From: UKL13-2 sp947085425
GTDB taxonomy: Bacteria; Pseudomonadota; Gammaproteobacteria; Burkholderiales; Usitatibacteraceae
Reading direction: 5' to 3'
Assembly: GCA_947085425.1 (NCBI GenBank)
Contig: CAMTWK010000015.1
Coordinates: 62,001-126,000, forward strand
Length of the DNA stretch: 64,000 bases
Each line of letters begins with the position of its first letter. The first letter of the stretch is position 1. Position numbers and translations under genes: made by a program. Of the stretch, positions 9,339-17,487 are shown one piece after another. The notes below the pieces were generated by a model. The model had not been told where the DNA came from and searched no databases. It saw nothing but the letters and a program-made list of their open reading frames with translations.

Positions 9339-9505
9339 TACCGCTGTCCATTTTGATTGCCGCCGTCATTGGCGCGCTTTTTTGGTGGGCAGCCGCCGAC
9401 GGGCAATTTGATGATCTTGATGGGCCGGTTGGACGCATTCTTATCGACGACGACCTCCCGCCGGGCACCAAGCCAGTGGATTCAAAGCAGATTAACGACA
9501 AATAA
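9311..9505 (+). CDS. ccoS: cbb3-type oxidase assembly protein CcoS
   Basis: Small membrane protein of 64 residues. It has one N-terminal hydrophobic helix (ILIPLSILIAAVIGALFWWA) followed by the conserved GQFDDLDGP motif of CcoS. CcoS is needed for cofactor insertion into cbb3 oxidase. It starts inside the ccoI coding region (28-bp overlap), with AAGGAT directly before the ATG; a GTG two codons later is an alternative. It is the last gene before a 135-bp gap that carries the ccoN promoter. Confidence 0.92.
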   Translation: MVVESLWILIPLSILIAAVIGALFWWAAADGQFDDLDGPVGRILIDDDLPPGTKPVDSKQINDK

Positions 9506-9536
9506 GACCCAACTTGACCCAATGCCTGTCAAAATT

Positions 9537-9550
9537 TTGATCCATATCAA
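9537..9550. promoter_or_regulatory. Consensus FNR box upstream of ccoN
   Basis: TTGATCCATATCAA matches TTGAT-N4-ATCAA exactly. The centre is about 97 bp upstream of the ccoN ATG. With -41.5 geometry, transcription would start near 9585, and a weak -10-like CATAGA lies at 9575-9580. This predicts microaerobic induction of ccoNOQP-ccoGH by the FNR protein encoded at 3575-4327. Confidence 0.85.
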
Positions 9551-9640
9551 CACGAAAATTTTCACGGCAGCGAGCATAGACAAGGGTGCACCGCAACCCG
9601 ATTAAGAACCTATTGCCAAAACATTCACCAGGATTGCAAC

Positions 9641-11110
9641 ATGCAAGCACCCGCAAAAACGTATAACTACAAAATCGTGCGCCAGTTTGCCATCATGACC
9701 ATCGTTTGGGGTGTCGTTGGCATGCTGGTCGGCGTCATCATTGCCGCCCAACTCATCTGGCCCGACCTTACCCTTGGTGTCGAGTGGTTATCGTACGGGC
9801 GCCTGCGGCCACTACATACAAATGCGGTCATTTTTGCATTTGGCGGTTGCGCCCTGTTCGCCACCTCCTACTATGTCGTGCAACGCACTTGTCAGGTCCG
9901 ACTTTTTTCAGACAAGTTGGCGGCTGTGCATTTTTGGGGATGGCAATTGGTCATTGTGCTTGCCGCAATCACCCTGCCACTTGGCATCACCAGCGGGAAG
10001 GAATACGCTGAGTTGGAGTGGCCCATCGATATTCTCATTGCCATTACTTGGATCAGTTATGCCATTGTTTTTTTCGGCACGATCGTGCAGCGAAAAGTGC
10101 CCCATATCTACGTCGCCAACTGGTTTTATGGTGCCTTCATCTTGACCGTGGCGATACTGCATCTGGTCAACAGTGCGGCTGTCCCGGCCAGTTTCTGGAA
10201 ATCCTATTCGGCCTATGCCGGTGTGCAGGATGCCATGATTCAATGGTGGTATGGCCACAACGCGGTGGGCTTCTTTTTGACGGCCGGTTTTCTCGGCATC
10301 ATGTATTACTTCATTCCAAAACAGGCTGAACGTCCGATTTATTCCTATCGTTTGTCGGTGGTTCATTTCTGGGCGCTGACGTTCACCTATATGTGGGCAG
10401 GGCCACATCACCTTCAATATACCGCCCTCCCCGACTGGACCCAATCGATCGGCATGGTGTTTTCGCTCATTCTATTGGCACCGTCTTGGGGCGGCATGAT
10501 TAACGGCATCATGACGCTGTCCGGTGCCTGGCATAAATTGCGAGATGACCCGATTCTGAAGTTTTTGATTGTTTCGCTGTCGTTTTATGGCATGTCCACA
10601 TTCGAAGGACCGATGTTGTCAATCAAAACTGTCAATGGACTGGCGCATTACACAGACTGGATTGTCGGTCATGTCCATTCCGGTGCGCTCGGCTGGGTTG
10701 CGTTCATTTCCTTTGGTGCAATGTATTACCTGATCCCGCGTTTGTTTGGCCTCAGGGAAATGTATTCTGTCCGACTCATTTCATTGCATTTCTGGATTGC
10801 CACCCTGGGCATCGTTTTGTACATCGCGGCCCTTTGGGTGTCCGGTGTGATGCAGGGTCTCATGTGGCGCGCAGTCAACGATGACGGCACGCTCACCTAC
10901 ACCTTTGTAGAAAGCGTCAAGGCCAGCTACCCCTATTGGACAATTCGTCTGATTGGCGGCTTGATGTTCTTTGCGGGCATGTTAATCATGGCCTACAACG
11001 TCGCCAAAACGATTGCACTTGGGAAAGCATACGACGCACCCATTCCAGAACTGCCCACAACTACTGTGCCAATCAGCCCGGTACAACCCGCCATAGCCCA
11101 GGGAGTCTGA
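9641..11110 (+). CDS. ccoN: Cytochrome cbb3 oxidase catalytic subunit I
   Basis: Heme-copper oxidase subunit I of the C family, 489 residues and about 12 membrane helices. It contains heme b, heme b3 and CuB and reduces oxygen to water with high affinity. Conserved His motifs are visible: HTNAVIFAFGG (low-spin heme), WWYGHNAVGF and AGPHHLQYTALPDW (CuB ligands), and DWIVGHVHSGALGW (heme b/b3). AGGA precedes the ATG. It is the first gene of ccoNOQP, downstream of a consensus FNR box, and its stop lies 1 bp before the ccoO GTG. Confidence 0.97.
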   Translation: MQAPAKTYNYKIVRQFAIMTIVWGVVGMLVGVIIAAQLIWPDLTLGVEWLSYGRLRPLHTNAVIFAFGGCALFATSYYVVQRTCQVRLFSDKLAAVHFWGWQLVIVLAAITLPLGITSGKEYAELEWPIDILIAITWISYAIVFFGTIVQRKVPHIYVANWFYGAFILTVAILHLVNSAAVPASFWKSYSAYAGVQDAMIQWWYGHNAVGFFLTAGFLGIMYYFIPKQAERPIYSYRLSVVHFWALTFTYMWAGPHHLQYTALPDWTQSIGMVFSLILLAPSWGGMINGIMTLSGAWHKLRDDPILKFLIVSLSFYGMSTFEGPMLSIKTVNGLAHYTDWIVGHVHSGALGWVAFISFGAMYYLIPRLFGLREMYSVRLISLHFWIATLGIVLYIAALWVSGVMQGLMWRAVNDDGTLTYTFVESVKASYPYWTIRLIGGLMFFAGMLIMAYNVAKTIALGKAYDAPIPELPTTTVPISPVQPAIAQGV

Positions 11111-11111
11111 A

Positions 11112-11723
11112 GTGAAGTTCACCCATGAAAAAATTGAACGCCACGTTGGACTAATGATTGTCCTGATCATTCTGGTCATTTCAGTAGGCGGCTTGGTGGA
11201 AATTGTCCCGCTGTTTTTTCAGAAAGATCTGACCCAGCCGGTGGCCGGCTTGAAGCCTTATACGCCACTGCAACTGGCAGGTCGGGATGTGTACATCAAA
11301 GAGGGCTGCTACAACTGCCACTCGCAAATGATCCGACCGATGCGCGCCGAAACCGAACGTTATGGCCATTACTCGGTGGCGGGCGAATTTGTCTATGACC
11401 ACCCGTTCCAGTGGGGCAGCAAACGCACCGGCCCGGACCTTCATCGGGTTGGCGGGCGTTATACCGACGAGTGGCATCGATTGCATTTACGCCAACCACG
11501 TGATTTGGTGCCTGAGTCGAACATGCCCGCCTACAACTGGCTGCAACATCGCACGCTAAACCCACAACAAATGGCACCACGCATGCGGGCGCTGCGTACA
11601 GCCGGTGTGCCTTATTCAGATGCGGAAATTTCTGCAGCGGCTGCCGAGATCACCGGCAAGACTGAGGAGGATGCGTTGATCGCTTATATGCAAATTCTTG
11701 GCACCGCCTTAAAAACCAAATAA
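11112..11723 (+). CDS. ccoO: Cytochrome cbb3 oxidase monoheme subunit II
   Basis: Membrane-anchored c-type cytochrome of 203 residues that passes electrons from CcoP to CcoN. There is one N-terminal transmembrane anchor (LMIVLIILVISVGGLVEIVP), then a single heme-binding CYNCH motif near residues 67-71. The conserved RPMRAETERYGHYS and SKRTGPDL blocks follow. The start is GTG, supported by AGGGAG seven bases upstream, overlapping the end of ccoN. Confidence 0.97.
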   Translation: MKFTHEKIERHVGLMIVLIILVISVGGLVEIVPLFFQKDLTQPVAGLKPYTPLQLAGRDVYIKEGCYNCHSQMIRPMRAETERYGHYSVAGEFVYDHPFQWGSKRTGPDLHRVGGRYTDEWHRLHLRQPRDLVPESNMPAYNWLQHRTLNPQQMAPRMRALRTAGVPYSDAEISAAAAEITGKTEEDALIAYMQILGTALKTK

Positions 11724-11737
11724 CTGAATACGACATC

Positions 11738-11929
11738 ATGGATCAGAATACTTTGCGCGCAATCGTCACCGTGCTTTCTTTTATCGCTTTTCTGGCAATT
11801 GTCTGGTGGGCGTGGAGCAGCCGTAACAAAACTCGATTTGAGGAAGCGGCCATGCTGCCGTTTGTCAATGACGATGAAAATGTCGGCCGTCCTCCGCCAC
11901 CCAACCATGGCAAAAGAAATAAGGATTAA
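11738..11929 (+). CDS. ccoQ: Cytochrome cbb3 oxidase small subunit IV
   Basis: Protein of 63 residues with one membrane helix (IVTVLSFIAFLAIVWWAWS) and a short acidic/basic tail. Size, the WWAWS end of the helix and position between ccoO and ccoP identify CcoQ. The subunit stabilises the CcoP-CcoNO association. Its stop is 2 bp before the ccoP ATG. Confidence 0.9.
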   Translation: MDQNTLRAIVTVLSFIAFLAIVWWAWSSRNKTRFEEAAMLPFVNDDENVGRPPPPNHGKRNKD

Positions 11930-11931
11930 CA

Positions 11932-12933
11932 ATGGAACAACAGTTAAGCGATTTCTGGCATTGGTTCATTGTCATCGGCACATTGGCGTCCATCGTAGCA
12001 TGCGCAGTAATTCTCAAATTAATGACCACTAAAGGTCTGTCAAAGGGAGAAAAAGCGGAGCTACATGGCAATGTCTGGGACGAAGATCTTACTGAGTACA
12101 ACAACCCATTACCGAACTGGTGGAAATGGTTGTTTTACATCACCATTGTTTTTGCAATTTTATACTTGGTGTTTTTTCCGGGATTGGGAAACTTGGCGGG
12201 CACCTTAGGCTGGTCTTCGCAAAGTCAGTACCAGCAGGAAATGGCGAAGGCCAACGATGACTATGGGCCGATTTTTACCAAATATGCAACAGTGGATATT
12301 CCATCGTTATCACGTGACCCCAAAGCCAATGAAATCGGCCAGCGACTTTTTCTTAATTATTGCGCACAGTGTCATGGGTCGACGGCGGCAGGCGGCAACG
12401 GCTTCCCGAATCTCGCCGACAAGGACTGGCTCTATGGCGGCGATCCTGAATCCATCAAAATGAGCATCGCACAGGGACGCCAAGGCGTAATGCCACCGTT
12501 GGCCGATGCAATCGGCGGGAGTAGCGGCGTAAACGCGGTCGCGCAATATGTTCGCGCGTTATCCGGATTACAACATGAGCCCATTTTGGCCGCGGCTGGA
12601 AAAGAGAAATTCGCGATTTGCGCCGCATGTCACGGGGCAGACGGCAAAGGCAATCACCTGATGGGGGCTCCCAATCTTACCGATAACATCTGGCTTTATG
12701 GTGCCAGTACAGAGGCGATTGAAGAGGTCATCACCAAAGGACGCAGCAATGCCATGCCCGCACAACTAGAGCGTCTCGGCGAGGCCAAGGTCCATTTGCT
12801 GACCGCCTACGTGTACAGCTTGGGTGGTGCCGACACGGTCGCCGCAGGCAAAAGCGTGGTTCCTGAAGCGCCAAATGTGGCAGATTCAAACACATCATCT
12901 CCGGTTGCACATAAAAAATCGGCAAACCAATAG
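11932..12933 (+). CDS. ccoP: Cytochrome cbb3 oxidase diheme subunit III
   Basis: Diheme c-type cytochrome of 333 residues, the electron entry point of cbb3 oxidase. An N-terminal membrane helix is followed by the conserved WDEDLTEYNNPLPNWW block and a second hydrophobic segment. The periplasmic part has two heme motifs, CAQCH near residue 143 and CAACH near residue 231, each followed by a PNL/WLYG methionine-ligand region. AAGGA precedes the ATG. The C-terminal ~25 residues are Ser/Ala-rich and poorly conserved. Confidence 0.97.
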   Translation: MEQQLSDFWHWFIVIGTLASIVACAVILKLMTTKGLSKGEKAELHGNVWDEDLTEYNNPLPNWWKWLFYITIVFAILYLVFFPGLGNLAGTLGWSSQSQYQQEMAKANDDYGPIFTKYATVDIPSLSRDPKANEIGQRLFLNYCAQCHGSTAAGGNGFPNLADKDWLYGGDPESIKMSIAQGRQGVMPPLADAIGGSSGVNAVAQYVRALSGLQHEPILAAAGKEKFAICAACHGADGKGNHLMGAPNLTDNIWLYGASTEAIEEVITKGRSNAMPAQLERLGEAKVHLLTAYVYSLGGADTVAAGKSVVPEAPNVADSNTSSPVAHKKSANQ

Positions 12934-12944
12934 CGCCTCTGGCA

Positions 12945-14405
12945 ATGCCCCCCACCGCACAAGACAACAAGGTTATACCCATCAACAAAGCGGCCATTGC
13001 TGCGGGAGAAATCGGCGAATCACTTTACGAGGTTCACAAAAAAATCTACCCACGCGCAGTCAGCGGCTGGTTTGCGAAATGGCGCTGGACATTGGTCATC
13101 CTCACGCAATTGGTGTACTTCGGCACCCCTTGGCTGATTTGGAACGACCGTCAGGCCGTGTTATTTGATCTTGCCGCGCGCAAGTTCTACATATTTGGCA
13201 TTGTATTTTGGCCGCAAGATTTCATTTATCTGACTGTTTTATTGCTCATCTGTGCCTATTCGCTATTTCTATTTACCGCCGTCGCTGGCCGTCTATGGTG
13301 CGGCTACGCTTGTCCCCAGACGGTTTACACGGAAATTTTCCTGTGGATAGAACGTGTTTTTGAGGGCAGTCACTTAAAGCAAAAAAAACGCGATCAGGCA
13401 CCCTGGTCGACCCAAAAAATCCTGCCAAAGATGGGCAAACACGCGGTATGGATTGGCTTGTCATTGTGGACCGGGTTTACATTGGTCGGATACTTCGTGC
13501 CTATACATGAGCTCAGCTCACAAGTCCTTGCCTGGCAGGTTGCCGGATGGGAGGTTTTTTGGATGTTGTTTTATGCGTTTGCAACCTATGGCAATGCCGG
13601 TTGGATGCGCGAGCAAGTATGCAAATACATGTGTCCGTACGCCCGCTTTCAAGGTGCGATGTTCGACCGAGACACACTACTCATTACCTACGACACCACC
13701 CGGGGCGAGGCTCGGGGCGCGCGAAGCAAATCAGCCGATTACAAGTCCTTGGGTCTGGGTGATTGTGTCGATTGCAATATTTGTGTTCAGGTTTGTCCGA
13801 CCGGCATTGATATCCGCGATGGCGAACAATATGAGTGCATCGGCTGTGCGGCCTGTATTGACGGTTGTAATCAGGTGATGAGCAAAATGGGCTACCCACA
13901 AGGATTGATCCGTTATGGCACCTTGAATGCAGTTCAACACCAATATGGCTGGAGACAAATGCTCAAGAGAGTATTCCGTCCACGGGTGTTGATCTACACC
14001 GCGGCGCTTTGGGCCATCATCATCGCGGCGACAATTTCACTTCTGAATCGTGCCCCGCTCAAAGTGGATGTGATTCGTGACCGCAATGCTCTGGCGCGGG
14101 AGGTTGAAGGCGGTTTGATCGAAAATGTCTACCGCTTGCAAGTCATAAATACCGAAGAACGGGCGCAACGATTTTTTATCCGCGCACACGGCATTGATGG
14201 ATTGACCGTACATGGCGTCGCGCAACCGCTGGAAATCGGTCCGGCCACATCGCGTATGATTGCCATTCAGCTACGCGCAGGCAGCGACGCGGCCCCACAG
14301 GGATTCAGCCGCATTGAATTTGGTATCACAGCGACTGACGCCAATGGCCGGGCCGAACCCGCTCGTTTCAACTTGCTGGAAAAATCCGCATTCTACAAAC
14401 CCTGA
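12945..14405 (+). CDS. ccoG: cbb3 oxidase accessory polyferredoxin CcoG
   Basis: Membrane protein of 486 residues with two ferredoxin-type [4Fe-4S] motifs (CVDCNICVQVCP and CIGCAACIDGC). A CGYACPQTVYTE motif lies near TM2-3, followed by a C-terminal periplasmic Ig-like domain. CcoG (FixG/RdxA) functions as a cupric reductase feeding the CcoI copper-delivery pathway. It follows ccoP by 11 bp and precedes ccoH by 10 bp, so it is probably in the ccoN transcription unit. Confidence 0.95.
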   Translation: MPPTAQDNKVIPINKAAIAAGEIGESLYEVHKKIYPRAVSGWFAKWRWTLVILTQLVYFGTPWLIWNDRQAVLFDLAARKFYIFGIVFWPQDFIYLTVLLLICAYSLFLFTAVAGRLWCGYACPQTVYTEIFLWIERVFEGSHLKQKKRDQAPWSTQKILPKMGKHAVWIGLSLWTGFTLVGYFVPIHELSSQVLAWQVAGWEVFWMLFYAFATYGNAGWMREQVCKYMCPYARFQGAMFDRDTLLITYDTTRGEARGARSKSADYKSLGLGDCVDCNICVQVCPTGIDIRDGEQYECIGCAACIDGCNQVMSKMGYPQGLIRYGTLNAVQHQYGWRQMLKRVFRPRVLIYTAALWAIIIAATISLLNRAPLKVDVIRDRNALAREVEGGLIENVYRLQVINTEERAQRFFIRAHGIDGLTVHGVAQPLEIGPATSRMIAIQLRAGSDAAPQGFSRIEFGITATDANGRAEPARFNLLEKSAFYKP

Positions 14406-14415
14406 GAAAGACAAC

Positions 14416-14937
14416 ATGAAAACCAACGCTCTCCCCCCCCCCTGGTACCGCGAACTGTGGCCATGGCTGCTGATGTCCGGACCGGCAGTCGTCGTGATTG
14501 CCGGATTCATTACCCTTTACCTGGCGGCCTCGGGTCAGGATGGTTTGGTCGTTGATGACTATTACAAACAAGGAAAAACAATCAATCAATCGCTACATCG
14601 CGATGCGGTTGCGCGCCAAATGGGCGTGACAGCAACGGTCCGATTTGACCAGATAAACGACCGCGTCGTGGTTGACCTGAGGCGGTCTGACAAACTTGTG
14701 CTGCCAACATCTCTGACCATTAGCCTAGTCCACGCCACCCGCAGCGGACATGACAAGGTCATCAAACTTATGCCCGCCGCCAATGACCCTGAAGGGTTCG
14801 CCGGCCGCCTGCCGCCGCTGGGCATCGGCAAGTGGAACGTACTGCTTGAAGACCCGCAAAAACAATGGCGGCTGCAAAAAGAAATAGTGGTTGGCAGCAC
14901 ACCCCTGCCGTTGCTTTCACTCACGCCGGCCAACTAG
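14416..14937 (+). CDS. ccoH: cbb3 oxidase assembly protein CcoH (FixH family)
   Basis: Protein of 173 residues with one N-terminal membrane helix after the conserved PPWYRELWPWLLM motif, then a periplasmic beta-rich FixH domain. The DDYYKQGKTINQ motif after the helix is diagnostic. CcoH stays with the assembled oxidase. The open frame reaches back to 14260 inside ccoG, but the ATG at 14416 gives the family N-terminus, 10 bp after the ccoG stop. Confidence 0.93.
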   Translation: MKTNALPPPWYRELWPWLLMSGPAVVVIAGFITLYLAASGQDGLVVDDYYKQGKTINQSLHRDAVARQMGVTATVRFDQINDRVVVDLRRSDKLVLPTSLTISLVHATRSGHDKVIKLMPAANDPEGFAGRLPPLGIGKWNVLLEDPQKQWRLQKEIVVGSTPLPLLSLTPAN

Positions 14938-14946
14938 GGGGCGGCC

Positions 14947-15207
14947 ATGATTAGACTCACCATGTCGATACTGTGGCCGGCCTTTGTCGCTGCCGGCATC
15001 GGCATCGGCATCATCTTTACACTGGTCGACCCGATGGAGCTGGTGATCCTCGGTGAACCTACCCGCGCCTCGCGCACCGCCATTTATTCGCTGGGATTTT
15101 TCATCCTTTGGGCGATTGCCGCGCTCGCCGCCACCATAAGTTGTTTGCTGCTGAACCACCCGCGCACCGACACCAACCGTGTTGACGGGAATGCATCCGA
15201 CCCTTAA
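14947..15207 (+). CDS. Small membrane protein at the end of the cco cluster
   Basis: Protein of 86 residues with two predicted helices (IGIIFTLVDPMEL region and AIYSLGFFILWAIAALAATI). GGGGCGG precedes the ATG, 9 bp after the ccoH stop. Small two-helix proteins of this kind often follow ccoH, but no function is known to me. Its stop overlaps the stop of the convergent YjbR-like gene by three bases. Confidence 0.7.
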   Translation: MIRLTMSILWPAFVAAGIGIGIIFTLVDPMELVILGEPTRASRTAIYSLGFFILWAIAALAATISCLLLNHPRTDTNRVDGNASDP

Positions 15208-15560
15208 CCCATGATGCCCAATTCGCACTGCAATTTTTTACTCAGCTTTTTCGCCACCAACTGATACGAGCGTGCAATCAACACCTTGAGTTCGGCGGCG
15301 TTGATCTTTTCAATATCCCTGACCTGCACCCACTTCGCCCGCGCCAGATAGGGTGCCGGCACAAAACCGGGGCGGTCGGTGTATTCCAGAAAGCGTTCAT
15401 CATCGACCTTGAACGCCACCACCACGCCGCGCAAATCATTTTCAAACGCCACCGCAAACATTTTTCCGCCAATCGAAAACACATGATCCGCACCCCACTT
15501 TATGTCGGCGGTGGCGTGTGGCAACGACGCACAATATTTTTTGACGGCGGATAAATTCAT
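15204..15560 (-). CDS. MmcQ/YjbR family protein
   Basis: Protein of 118 residues with the MmcQ/YjbR (CyaY-like fold) pattern. It begins MNLSAVKKYCASLPHA, has a central GGKMFAV strand with FKVDDERF, and the RPGFVPAPYLARAKWV motif near the middle. Members are called DNA-binding by fold, but their role is unsettled. It is monocistronic and convergent with the cco cluster. Confidence 0.85.
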   Translation of the reverse strand: MNLSAVKKYCASLPHATADIKWGADHVFSIGGKMFAVAFENDLRGVVVAFKVDDERFLEYTDRPGFVPAPYLARAKWVQVRDIEKINAAELKVLIARSYQLVAKKLSKKLQCELGIMG

Positions 15561-15630
15561 AAAGTCGTTATGGGGCGGGCGTTTTCAGGCATTTATGCTT
15601 GGAAGTGCGCGCCAACATTGCACATTGCCA

Positions 15631-16734
15631 TCAAGTTCGTCCAAAGTGTTTGTCCCGGCGCGCGCGGTACGCGCTCAAATCATAGACGGTGTAGCCCAAT
15701 GCCTGATGTTGCAAAAAAGTATGGATTGAACCGGGCTTTTGCGCCTGCCAAAATTTTATGCTTTGCGTCGACAAATACGTCAGGTCGCGCGCGGCGGGTG
15801 AAGCAGGTGTCAACTGCTTGTCCGCCGACCAGGTCAACACGATCACTGTTCCCGCCGGATCGAGTGCCTGACCGAGGCGCTGCAACCCGGTGTAGCTCGC
15901 CAGCGCTAATGCCGTGCCCAGCAAAAAACTGACAAACACCCCTTCCATGCGCGGCGCACGACGGCCGATCAAATAATGGGCAAACCCCAGCCAACCCACC
16001 AGTCCAATCGCCGCCATCACCAGCCATGGCACAACAGCACCAAAAATCAAATCAGAAAAAACAACATCAATCAGCCAATAGGCGGTCAGCGTGGCGGCAA
16101 AAATCAATACGTTCCGGATGGGCCCATGTTTGGCAAGATCAAACATTTCATGATTGGTATCCACCCGGCCCCCGGCGGCCAACTTGCCGCGCGCGATCAA
16201 CAACTCGACTATCGGCAACACCGACAGATTCAGATTCTCGGAGCGGCTAAACACCGTGTTGAACATGATTTTTTTCCACGCGGCGATCTGAGCCTTGTTT
16301 TCAAACCACGTTGCCACGGAAATTTTTCTGGTTTGTCCCGGCGAGGTGATATAAACCTCGCGCGCACCGCCGCGCGCATTTCCCCAATAGACATGCTGAA
16401 TTTCATCCCAACGCATCGTCCATGATGGCGACCAGCTTTGCATAAAAGCCGGCAGCCCGGATGTATACGCAATCGTGTGATCGGTGACGGTAATACGCGC
16501 TGCCGATGCCAAGCGAAAAATGGCAAATGACACCGCGATCACCAACAACGAAAAGCTGGCCAACACTGACAACTTCATGACAAATTTTTCAGGGGGGGCG
16601 CTGACCAGTTGGAATGTTGTCATGAGAACCAGCCAGAGCAACAGAAGCCACATAAAAGAAAAATCCAATGCAAACATGGGTCGAAACACCCGTGGCGGCG
16701 CGGCTGGCTGCAATAGCTGAAATTGATCAGTCAA
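15631..16734 (-). CDS. Unidentified membrane protein
   Basis: I do not recognise a family for this 367-residue protein. Two hydrophobic helices lie in the first 80 residues (FMWLLLLWLVLMTTFQLV and LASFSLLVIAVSFAIF). A soluble segment rich in Trp/Arg follows (SWTMRWDEIQHVYWG), resembling a pleckstrin-like cytosolic domain of other bacterial membrane proteins. Three more hydrophobic segments span roughly 205-285, and a soluble C-terminal domain (about 285-367) contains VIVLTWSADKQ. Codon use and the sparse competing frames suggest a real gene. It is not obviously in an operon, and a palindromic repeat lies about 100 bp upstream of it. Confidence 0.7.
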   Translation of the reverse strand: MTDQFQLLQPAAPPRVFRPMFALDFSFMWLLLLWLVLMTTFQLVSAPPEKFVMKLSVLASFSLLVIAVSFAIFRLASAARITVTDHTIAYTSGLPAFMQSWSPSWTMRWDEIQHVYWGNARGGAREVYITSPGQTRKISVATWFENKAQIAAWKKIMFNTVFSRSENLNLSVLPIVELLIARGKLAAGGRVDTNHEMFDLAKHGPIRNVLIFAATLTAYWLIDVVFSDLIFGAVVPWLVMAAIGLVGWLGFAHYLIGRRAPRMEGVFVSFLLGTALALASYTGLQRLGQALDPAGTVIVLTWSADKQLTPASPAARDLTYLSTQSIKFWQAQKPGSIHTFLQHQALGYTVYDLSAYRARRDKHFGRT

Positions 16735-16837
16735 TTTTTATCTCCGGCAAACGAACGCATTGAAAAAAACAAGTGGCGCTCAAGCCCAACCAAATCCACG
16801 TCCATTGTAATGGCCACGCACTGCATCCATCATGTGA

Positions 16838-16944
16838 TTAGCCTGCATATTTCACGAAGTACAATTTGGATTGGCCGGAAGTGTCGGTTGCCAAGAGCGA
16901 AGAGCCTTGGCAATACGGGCCGACCCGTGAAATATGCAGGTTAA
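16838..16944. repeat. Palindromic repeat element, copy 1
   Basis: A 107-bp structure bounded by inverted repeats TTAGCCTGCATATTTCACG (16838-16856) and CGTGAAATATGCAGGTTAA (16926-16944), 18 of 19 positions pairing. An inner hairpin is formed by TTGCCAAG and CTTGGCAA. Related ends occur at 25594-25620 and 53967-54029. It occupies part of the 356-bp gap between ftsB and the unidentified membrane-protein gene. The rest of the gap (16735-16837, 16945-17090) shows nothing I can identify. Confidence 0.75.
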
Positions 16945-17090
16945 GCCATTGATTAAAATTCGCCGCAACCAACATTCGCGACTGTTTTGACCGACGTTTG
17001 CCCCTTTTTCACAGGGGGACACAAAATAACCGGCAACCCATCAACACTGGTTTCATTTCGCCCATGCGAACAATGCATTTCAACCAACGG

Positions 17091-17393
17091 TCAGGGCCTT
17101 CCTTTTGACCGCACGTCATTCGTTTTATCAATCACCTGATAAAACGTTTCGTTTGGCTTGATCATGCCGAGTTCTGCCCGCGCCCGCTCCTCGACTGCAA
17201 CCGTGCCCTCTTTAAGATCACGCACCTCGGCATCCAGCGCCGCGTTGCGCTGCGCGTGTTTGCTGTTTTTTTCTTTTTGCTGGGTGAGTTGTTTGTTGAC
17301 TTCCCACACCCGCAACCAGCTCCCTTTACCAATCCATAACGGATACTGAATGGCGATGATGAGGACAATCAGGGTGTGGGGAAGGTATTTCAT
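17091..17393 (-). CDS. ftsB: Cell division protein FtsB
   Basis: Small bitopic septum protein of 100 residues. It has an N-terminal membrane helix (LPHTLIVLIIAIQYPLWI), the GKGSW motif directly after it, then a coiled coil (about 30-75) and a short periplasmic tail. FtsB pairs with FtsL and FtsQ at the divisome. It lies downstream of eno, as in many beta- and gammaproteobacteria. Confidence 0.92.
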   Translation of the reverse strand: MKYLPHTLIVLIIAIQYPLWIGKGSWLRVWEVNKQLTQQKEKNSKHAQRNAALDAEVRDLKEGTVAVEERARAELGMIKPNETFYQVIDKTNDVRSKGRP

Positions 17394-17487
17394 TTTTGCT
17401 GGCGTGAACGGCTCAACACCACGAACATGGCGTGGTCAATTTCCGCGCTTTCCTGTTCACTGTTCACCGTTCACCCGTTTGCCTTGC

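Noticed and set aside
17454..17480. GTTCAC direct repeats between eno and ftsB
   Set aside because: Only about three short units; common low-complexity pattern without further structure.
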